Shown: piece after piece, positions 31,881-37,500 of the stretch
Layout of the letters: each line of letters begins with the position of its first letter
Numbering within the stretch: the first letter of the stretch is position 1
Assembly: GCF_001865065.1 (NCBI RefSeq)
Contig: NZ_MJGN01000026.1
Location: 1 to 37,500 of the forward strand
Direction: 5' to 3'
Length of the DNA: 37,500 nt
Source: Curtobacterium sp. MCBA15_008
GTDB taxonomy: Bacteria > Actinomycetota > Actinomycetes > Actinomycetales > Microbacteriaceae
Program-made: the position numbers and the translations under genes
Notes under the pieces: model-generated
What the model saw: only the letters and a program-made list of their open reading frames with translations
Told to the model about the DNA's origin: nothing
The model's database searches: none

Positions 31881-32614
31881 GCGCCGAGACGGCGGAGATC
31901 CGCTCGAACACGGAGCTGCCTGCCCGGCGCACCGACGTCGAGCTCGTGACCGACGACCACCTCACGCTCGTGGGGGAACTCGCCGAGCCGCTCGACCGCC
32001 CGGCCCGCGGCACGATCGTCACCCTCCACCCGCTGCCGACCGCGCACGGCTTCATGGACTCGCACGTGCTCAAGAAGGCCGCGGCCCGCCTGCCCGCCCT
32101 GGCGGACATCGCGGTGCTCCGCTTCAACTTCCGGTCGGTGACCTCACCGCGGGGCACCTCCGAGGGGACCTTCGGCGACGGCGTCTCCGAGGGCTTCGAC
32201 CTCCGGGCCGCCGTGGCGGACGTCGTCGACCGGGGTCTGCCGACGCCGTGGCTGGTCGGCTGGTCGTTCGGCACCGAGGTGATCCTCAAGCACGCGCTCG
32301 AGCACGTCGAGGCCGGCAACGTCGCTGGTGTCGTCCTGCTGTCCCCACCGCTGCACCGCACCAGCGACGAGGAGCTCGTACGCTGGGCCGACGTCGCGGT
32401 GCCGGTCGTGGCGCTCGTCCCCGAGCACGACGACTTCCTGCAGCCGGACGAGGCGGCCCGCCGCTTCGCGACGGCACCGAACGTCCGTGTGGTCCCGGTC
32501 GAGGGCGCCAAGCACCTGTGGGTGGGGGAGCGGTACGTGCGCACCGTGCTCGACGCGATCGCGGACCTCGTCGTGCCCGGCAGCGCGCCGTTGCCGACGC
32601 ACCTGCCGCACTAG
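31877..32614 (+). CDS. Alpha/beta hydrolase
   Basis: A cytosolic 245-aa protein with an alpha/beta-hydrolase fold related to the YcjY/dienelactone-hydrolase-like group. The nucleophile is S130 in GWSFGTE. D185 or D186 (PEHDDFLQP) and H213 (EGAKHLWVGE) complete a likely triad. The HPLPTAHGFMDSHV segment near 51-64 and FNFRSVTSPRGTSEG fit the oxyanion and loop regions. The start is a GTG at 31877, where an upstream 7-codon frame ends. Substrate unknown. The gene ends before a bidirectional hairpin. Confidence 0.85.
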   Translation: MSAETAEIRSNTELPARRTDVELVTDDHLTLVGELAEPLDRPARGTIVTLHPLPTAHGFMDSHVLKKAAARLPALADIAVLRFNFRSVTSPRGTSEGTFGDGVSEGFDLRAAVADVVDRGLPTPWLVGWSFGTEVILKHALEHVEAGNVAGVVLLSPPLHRTSDEELVRWADVAVPVVALVPEHDDFLQPDEAARRFATAPNVRVVPVEGAKHLWVGERYVRTVLDAIADLVVPGSAPLPTHLPH

Positions 32615-32634
32615 CAGCCGGCCACCCGGGCAGG

Positions 32635-32677
32635 CGACCCGACCTGGAGGCGCGGGGCGGGCCTCCAGGCCGGGTCG
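32635..32677. terminator. Bidirectional GC-rich hairpin (family copy)
   Basis: Arms 32635-32651 and 32661-32677 pair with a single mismatch; the core is CCTGGAGGC/GCCTCCAGG. It lies between the convergent hydrolase and coiled-coil genes and could terminate both. Confidence 0.75.
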
Positions 32678-32679
32678 CG

Positions 32680-34524
32680 TCAGCGCGTGGTCGCTGCTGC
32701 GTCCTCGTCGGCGTCGTCATCGGCCCCGGCGCCCTCGGAGGCCGTCCCCAGCAGGCCGGTCGCGTGCGTCAGCACGCCCCGCAGGTTCTCGAGGTAGCCG
32801 GCCACGGCGTCGCGTTCGGTGCGGATCGCAGCGAGGCGGTCCTCGGACTCGGCGATGACCGCGGCCGTGCGCTCCTCGGCGTCGGCCACCATCTTGTGGA
32901 CGCGGTCCTGCGCGTCGGCGACGATCGTGCGGGCGTGTTCCTGCGCCTCGGCGGTGCTGCTGCGCTCGAGGTCGTCGGCCTCCTGCTGCAGGCGCTCGGC
33001 ACGCTCCCGGGCCTCGGTCGCCCGCCGCGTGGCCTCGGCCAGCTGGAGGTTCGCCTCGTCGAGGTACCGCTGCGTCTCGGTCACCGTCTCGTGGTGCTTC
33101 TGCAGGTAGTCCTGCTCGGCGTCGTCGCGGCGTGCGGCGAGCTCGGACTCGAGCGTCGTGCGTGCCTCGTCGCGTTCCCGGGCGATCTCGGAGCGGACCT
33201 CGTCGCGCTCCTTCGCCAGGTCGGCCCGCGCCGTGTCGATCTCCTGACGGAGCGCGGACCGCTCGGTCTCGAGGGCGCCGAGCTCGGCGGTGCGGCGGTC
33301 GGCGATCTCGGTGTCGACCTCGGCGTGCTCGCGTTCGCGGCGGGCCGCCAGTTCGTTCTCGTGCTCGCGGGCGGCGCGCTCGGCCTCGGCTGCGGCCTCG
33401 ACACGCTCGCGCTCGATGCGGGTGGCGTGCTCGTCGAGCTCGCGGGCGATGCGGTCCGCGGTCTCCTGCACGAGGCGCTCGTTCTCGGCGCGGGTCTGCT
33501 CCTCGTCGACGCGGAGCTGGGCGCGGGTGGCCGCGATCTCCTGCTCGAGCGCCGCGCGGGCGCCGGCGAGCTCGCGGTCCCACTCGGCGCGTGCGGCGGC
33601 GAGTTCCTCGTCGAGGACGCGGCGACGTTCGGCCAGTTCGGTCTCGAGCTCGGCACGACGACGGTCGACCTCGGATGCGAGGTCGGCCCGGCCGGTCTCG
33701 AGGGCGAGCGCGTGGGCCTGCTGCTCGTCGTCGCGTTCGCGGTGCCAGGCGGCGCGGCCTTCGGTGACCTCGCGGTCGAGGGCGTCGCGGCGTGTGCGCT
33801 CCTCGTGGTCGAGGTCCTCGACCCGGCGGGTGTGCTCGGCCTCGAAGACGCTGCGACGGTGCTCGGTCTCGCGGTCGAGGTCGGCGGCCGCCTGTCGGGC
33901 GTCGGCGGACTCGCGCTGGGCGAGTTCGCGCAGCTCGGCGACCTCGTGCTCGACCTTGGCGCGCAGCGCGTTGGTCTCGCGGATCGCGACGGAGCGGACC
34001 TCGGCTGCCTCGGTGACGGCGGCACCGCGGACCGCGGCTGCCTCGTTGCGGGCGTCCTGCACGAGCAGCCCGGCCTCGGCGCGGGCGCGCTCGATGGTGT
34101 CGGCCGACTCGGCACGCGCGCGGGTGAGTTCGTTGGTCGAGCGGGTGCGAGCGTCCTCGAGGGTGTCGCGGGCTTCCTCCTGCGCCTCACGCAGGGTGCG
34201 CTCGGCCTCGGACCGGCTCGATGCGCGGAGGCGCTGCGCGTCGATGTCGGCCTGGCTGATGAGGCGGGTGGACTGTTCCTCGGCGACGCGGAGGGTGGAC
34301 TCGAGGCGCGTGCCGAGTCCGCTGTACGTGGGGGTGCCGGCCTCGTCGAGCTCACCCTGGAGCTCGGAGACGCGGGACTGCAGGAGACGGATCTCCTTCG
34401 CGGCGTCGGCACGGTCGTTGTTCGACTTGATGAGCTCACGGCGCAGGTCGTTCAGGGCACGGTCCACGTCGTCGCGGCGGTACCCGCGCAGCTCGGTCCC
34501 GAACTCGGCCTCGTCGTTCGCCAC
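32680..34524 (-). CDS. Long coiled-coil protein with N-terminal DivIVA-like motif
   Basis: A 614-aa protein that is almost entirely heptad-rich coiled coil, with Ala, Arg and Glu dominating. The N-terminus FGTELRGYRRDDVDRAL (8-24) has the same GY-x4-VD motif as DivIVA domains. A Gly-rich break (TPTYSGLG) comes near 80. The C-terminus is a disordered acidic tail (GADDDADEDAAATTR). This layout resembles actinobacterial polarity and filament proteins such as Scy and FilP, which work with DivIVA; equivalence is inferred. The GTG at 34524 has AGGAG 7 nt upstream, better than the in-frame ATG at 34572. It is a single gene, divergent from the next. Confidence 0.85.
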   Translation of the reverse strand: MANDEAEFGTELRGYRRDDVDRALNDLRRELIKSNNDRADAAKEIRLLQSRVSELQGELDEAGTPTYSGLGTRLESTLRVAEEQSTRLISQADIDAQRLRASSRSEAERTLREAQEEARDTLEDARTRSTNELTRARAESADTIERARAEAGLLVQDARNEAAAVRGAAVTEAAEVRSVAIRETNALRAKVEHEVAELRELAQRESADARQAAADLDRETEHRRSVFEAEHTRRVEDLDHEERTRRDALDREVTEGRAAWHRERDDEQQAHALALETGRADLASEVDRRRAELETELAERRRVLDEELAAARAEWDRELAGARAALEQEIAATRAQLRVDEEQTRAENERLVQETADRIARELDEHATRIERERVEAAAEAERAAREHENELAARREREHAEVDTEIADRRTAELGALETERSALRQEIDTARADLAKERDEVRSEIARERDEARTTLESELAARRDDAEQDYLQKHHETVTETQRYLDEANLQLAEATRRATEARERAERLQQEADDLERSSTAEAQEHARTIVADAQDRVHKMVADAEERTAAVIAESEDRLAAIRTERDAVAGYLENLRGVLTHATGLLGTASEGAGADDDADEDAAATTR

Positions 34525-34709
34525 GTGTTCGCTCCTGGGTGCTCGGCGGAGGGCCCGATCCGGCCCGGGCACGATTGTAGTGGCGGGCTCGGACGGGTGG
34601 CTGTGACCGGGGACAGCGGTGGGGGATGCGACGTCCAGGCTCGCTCGCTATCCTGGAGCGCTGATTCGCGCGCCGTCACCCCCACCCCGGCGCGGTAGGG
34701 AGAAGATCC

Positions 34710-36446
34710 GTGCGATTCGTCCTGGCGATCGTCAGTTTCGTCATCGGTCTGGTGCTCGTCGCGCTCGCGGTCGGACAACGGACGGTGTTCGAGCCACCGT
34801 CGTCGCTCGTCGCGGCATCGTCCTCGAAGAGCTCGGCACCGGTCACGGTCATCCCGGGCTCGACGCTCAACGCGAACCCCGGCTACCAGCGCATCAACGT
34901 GTCCGGGTCGGGCAAGGTCTTCGCCGCCTACGGCAAGTCCAGCGACGTCGACGCGTGGGTGGGTGACGCCGAGCACACGACCATGCGGTTCGATGCCGAG
35001 CAGGACCGCCTGGTCGGCAAGACGACCGGCAGCGAGTCGAGCGTCCCCGACCCCGCCGGCAGCGACCTCTGGTACCAGGAGTACGACGGCGCTGGTCAGT
35101 TCACCGTCCGTCTGCCGAAGGACGTCTCCGTGATCATCGTCGGCGACGGCACGTCCGCGGCGCCGAGCGACGTCTCGGTCACCTGGCCTCGTGACACCGC
35201 GACCCCGACCGTCGGCCCCCTCCTGGTGGCCGGCGGCGTCTTCCTGGTCGGCGGGCTCGTCCTGCTCGTCTGGGCGTTCGTGCACCAGCGCCGTGGCCGT
35301 GGCCCGCGTCGGCGCAGCGGCGGTTCCCGTCCGCCGCGCGTCCGTGCCTCGCGTCGTGCCGCAGCCGCCGGCGCGCAGGTACCCGCCCGCGGTCGCCGCG
35401 GACGTCGTGCCTTCGTGGCGATCCCGGTGCTCCTCGTCGGTGCCCTCGGCCTCGCCGGGTGCTCGTCCGACTACTGGCCCCAGGGGAGCTCGGCCGCGAC
35501 GCCGACGCCCACCGCCACAGCGACCGGAGCCGCCGCGCAGTCCGAGCCCACCGCGGCGACGAAGCAGCAGATCAGCCGCATCGTCGACCGGGTCGCCGCC
35601 GTCGCGAAGCAGGCCGACGAGACGCGTGACGCACGCCTCGCCGGAGGTCGCTTCACCGGCGCCGCGCTCGAACTGCGCGAGGCCAACTACACGATCCGCG
35701 GCAAGGACGCGAAGGTCGAAGCCCCGCCGGCCATCTCGGCCGACCAGGTCTGCGTCGCGCTCCCGCAGCAGACCGACTCGTGGCCGCGCACGGTCTTCGC
35801 AGTCGTCGCCGAGGACTGCGATGCCAAGTCCGCGCCGCAGGCCCTGACGCTCGTGCAGGACTCCGCACGCGACGACTACAAGGTCGCGTACGACGTCTCG
35901 CTCGAGGCCGCGGCGAAGATCCCGAGCCTGGCGCCGACGTCGATCGGGGCCGCGCTGCTCGCGCCGAACACGAAGCTGCTCTCGATCGCCCCGGACCAGA
36001 TCGGTCGCGTCTACGGCGACATCCTGTCGAAGGACAAGGACAGCACCTACGCGTCGATGTTCGAGGCCGACGGCGACGGGCTCCGCTCGACCATCGGCAA
36101 GGCGTACAAGGACAAGAAGTCGAAGTCGATCCCGCCGACGGCGAAGATCGAGTACTCGTCCGAGGTCCCGGCCGACAGCGCCGTGGCGATCGCGACCGAC
36201 GGCGCCGGTGCGCTCGTGTCCGCCGAGCTCAACGAGATCGAGAAGGTCACGCCGACCGCGGCCGGCGCCGAGGTGAACACCGAGGGCGCGGTCAAGGCGC
36301 TCTCCGGTGTCGACTCCAGCACGAAGGGCATCACCGCCACCTACGGCGTGCAGCTGCTCTTCTACGTGCCCCCGGTGGGCACCGATGACAAAGTGGTCCT
36401 GCTCGGATTCACGCAGGGCCTGACAGCAGCGAGTGAGGTGCAATGA
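34710..36446 (+). CDS. Membrane protein with internal lipobox, function unknown
   Basis: A 578-aa protein of unrecognised family. Residues 1-23 form a signal-anchor. An extracytoplasmic beta-rich domain follows (about 45-160). A second helix spans about 168-190, then a strongly basic Arg/Gly loop (193-235) and a third hydrophobic helix (about 234-250) ending in LGLAGC, a perfect lipobox around C251. After it comes a Thr/Ala-rich linker and a 300-residue soluble domain. The C-terminal part reads like a stand-alone lipoprotein fused to a two-helix membrane protein. The GTG has AGGGAGA 6 nt upstream. It overlaps the next gene as ATGA. Confidence 0.75.
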   Translation: MRFVLAIVSFVIGLVLVALAVGQRTVFEPPSSLVAASSSKSSAPVTVIPGSTLNANPGYQRINVSGSGKVFAAYGKSSDVDAWVGDAEHTTMRFDAEQDRLVGKTTGSESSVPDPAGSDLWYQEYDGAGQFTVRLPKDVSVIIVGDGTSAAPSDVSVTWPRDTATPTVGPLLVAGGVFLVGGLVLLVWAFVHQRRGRGPRRRSGGSRPPRVRASRRAAAAGAQVPARGRRGRRAFVAIPVLLVGALGLAGCSSDYWPQGSSAATPTPTATATGAAAQSEPTAATKQQISRIVDRVAAVAKQADETRDARLAGGRFTGAALELREANYTIRGKDAKVEAPPAISADQVCVALPQQTDSWPRTVFAVVAEDCDAKSAPQALTLVQDSARDDYKVAYDVSLEAAAKIPSLAPTSIGAALLAPNTKLLSIAPDQIGRVYGDILSKDKDSTYASMFEADGDGLRSTIGKAYKDKKSKSIPPTAKIEYSSEVPADSAVAIATDGAGALVSAELNEIEKVTPTAAGAEVNTEGAVKALSGVDSSTKGITATYGVQLLFYVPPVGTDDKVVLLGFTQGLTAASEVQ

Positions 36447-37474
36447 CCAACGTCCCCCCGACCCCGTCCGGTCTCCGCGGAGCCGTCGACCTGTCATCCC
36501 TGGTCGACCGCGCGCAGCGGCCGCAGCAGCCGTCCGCCGGTCCGGCGGGCGCCCCCGCCCCTGCCGGAGCCCCCGGCACGCCCGGTGCCCCTGGCACGCC
36601 CGGCGCCCCCGGCACCGAGAACGGCGCTGACCTCACCGTCCCGTCGCTCGTCCTCGACGTCACCGACCAGACCTTCCAGGACATGCTCCAGCTGTCCTCG
36701 ATCGTCCCGGTCATCGTCGACATCTGGGCCGAGTGGTGCGGACCGTGCAAGCAGCTCTCGCCGATCCTCGAGCAGCTGACCGCCGAGTACGACGGCCGCG
36801 TCCTGCTCGCCAAGGTGGACGCCGACACGAACCCGCAGCTCGTGCAGGCGTTCCAGGCGCAGTCGATCCCGACCGTCGCGGCGCTCATCGGCGGACGCCC
36901 GCTCGGGCTCTTCGTCGGCGCGCTGCCCGAGGCGCAGGTCCGCGACGTCTTCGAGCAGGTGCTCGCCGCCGCCGAGCAGAACGGCGTCTCCGGTCGTGTG
37001 ACCGTCGACGGCGCGGCCCCGGCCGACGCGGTCGAGCAGGGCGAACCGGAGCCGGAACCCCTGCCGCCGCACCACCAGGCCGCGTACGACGCGATCGAAC
37101 AGGGCGACTACGCCACGGCGATCCAGGAGTACAAGACCGCGATCCTGCAGGACCCGCACGACCAGATGGCCGTCGCCGGGCTCGCGCAGGTGTCGCTCCT
37201 CGACCGGTTGAACGGACACACCGCCGACGACATCCGTGCCGCCGCGGCCGCCGGGCCGTCGGACGTGTCGGCGCAGCTCGCCGTCGCGGACCTCGACATC
37301 TCGGGCGGTCACGTCGACGACGCCTTCGGGCGCCTGCTCGACCTGGTGCCGACGGTCTTCGGTGACGACCGGGAGGCCCTGCGCGTGCGACTCGTCGAGT
37401 ACTTCGAGCTCATCGGTGCGGAGGACCCGCGCGTCGTCGCGGCCCGCCGTCGTCTGGCGAGCGCCCTGTACTAG
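36443..37474 (+). CDS. Thioredoxin-TPR protein (YbbN/CnoX-like)
   Basis: A 343-aa cytosolic protein combining a thioredoxin domain (about 68-175) with C-terminal TPR-like helices (about 208-340), as in YbbN/CnoX, a chaperone-redox protein that protects clients and hands them to GroEL. The active site is WCGPC (98-102) with the cis-proline loop QSIPTVAALI. CnoX in some bacteria lacks the CXXC; here it is intact. A collagen-like Gly-Ala-Pro / Gly-Thr-Pro linker (39-57) precedes the thioredoxin domain. The start overlaps the upstream membrane-protein gene (ATGA), so the two are coupled. Confidence 0.9.
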   Translation: MTNVPPTPSGLRGAVDLSSLVDRAQRPQQPSAGPAGAPAPAGAPGTPGAPGTPGAPGTENGADLTVPSLVLDVTDQTFQDMLQLSSIVPVIVDIWAEWCGPCKQLSPILEQLTAEYDGRVLLAKVDADTNPQLVQAFQAQSIPTVAALIGGRPLGLFVGALPEAQVRDVFEQVLAAAEQNGVSGRVTVDGAAPADAVEQGEPEPEPLPPHHQAAYDAIEQGDYATAIQEYKTAILQDPHDQMAVAGLAQVSLLDRLNGHTADDIRAAAAAGPSDVSAQLAVADLDISGGHVDDAFGRLLDLVPTVFGDDREALRVRLVEYFELIGAEDPRVVAARRRLASALY

Positions 37475-37487
37475 ACACACGCAGACG

Positions 37488-37500
37488 ACGGACGGGAGGC
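37488..37500. repeat. Left arm of dispersed hairpin, cut by the window edge
   Basis: ACGGACGGGAGGC is identical to the left arm of the palindrome at 3525-3537. It lies 13 bp after the stop of the thioredoxin-TPR gene, the same distance as the palindrome after ffh. The right arm lies outside the window. Confidence 0.75.

Noticed and set aside
32248..34698. Plus-strand 816-codon open frame over the coiled-coil gene
   Set aside because: Leu/Gly/Ala-rich antisense read of a heptad-repeat gene, without domain motifs; the minus-strand frame has a good ribosome binding site and a clear coiled coil.

Overview
This window is high-GC DNA from an actinobacterium, most likely a member of the Microbacteriaceae and probably Curtobacterium. 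The evidence is the very high GC content, Lsr2, the DUF2469 gene next to rnhB, the yraN-comM-dprA-xerC block, the DivIVA-domain proteins, and many GTG starts or starts that look leaderless. It is chromosomal and dominated by core genes. I see no tRNA, rRNA, CRISPR array, prophage or insertion sequence.

Layout. 1-1778: lipoate genes lipB-lipA on the minus strand, divergent from ffh (1955-3511). 3512-3773: a 46-bp palindrome and a 19-bp tandem array. 3774-4904: a YbdK-type carboxylate-amine ligase (minus). 5032-12418: a four-gene plus-strand operon encoding an EPSP-synthase-like/acyl-CoA-ligase fusion, an acyl-CoA dehydrogenase, an SDR with an enoyl-reductase-type active site, and a FadH-like 2,4-dienoyl-CoA reductase. 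12583-14497: rpsP-khpA-rimM-trmD. 14648-15430: map (minus). 15596-22753: rplS, lepB-rnhB, DUF2469, lsr2, yraN-comM-dprA and xerC. 22795-23427: an M23-type protein (minus), divergent from a sugar-porter MFS gene (23827-25269). 25582-29875: rpsB-tsf-pyrH-frr-cdsA. 29941-34524: a DivIVA-repeat protein, a membrane-anchored lytic transglycosylase, a small zinc-ribbon protein, an alpha/beta hydrolase and a long coiled-coil protein (minus). 34710-37474: a membrane/lipoprotein-like protein coupled to a thioredoxin-TPR protein.

The standout is the operon at 5032-12418. Its enzyme set matches what is needed to turn shikimate into cyclohexanecarboxyl-CoA: removal of ring hydroxyls, CoA activation, and repeated enoyl/dienoyl reduction. 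A related pathway is known from Streptomyces ansatrienin/asukamycin biosynthesis, and omega-cyclohexyl fatty acids have been reported from Curtobacterium pusillum. I infer that this operon makes the starter unit for omega-cyclohexyl membrane fatty acids. The EPSP-synthase domain has lost residues used to bind shikimate-3-phosphate, and it is fused in frame to the CoA ligase. The operon sits between ffh and rpsP, which are normally close neighbours in actinobacteria, so it looks like a lineage-specific insertion into a core locus.

A second theme is non-coding architecture. A family of near-identical GC-rich hairpins lies at gene ends (and once inside the operon), with partial copies at both window edges. 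A second inverted-repeat family has two copies. About six genes have -10 hexamers so close to the start codon that their mRNAs are probably leaderless.
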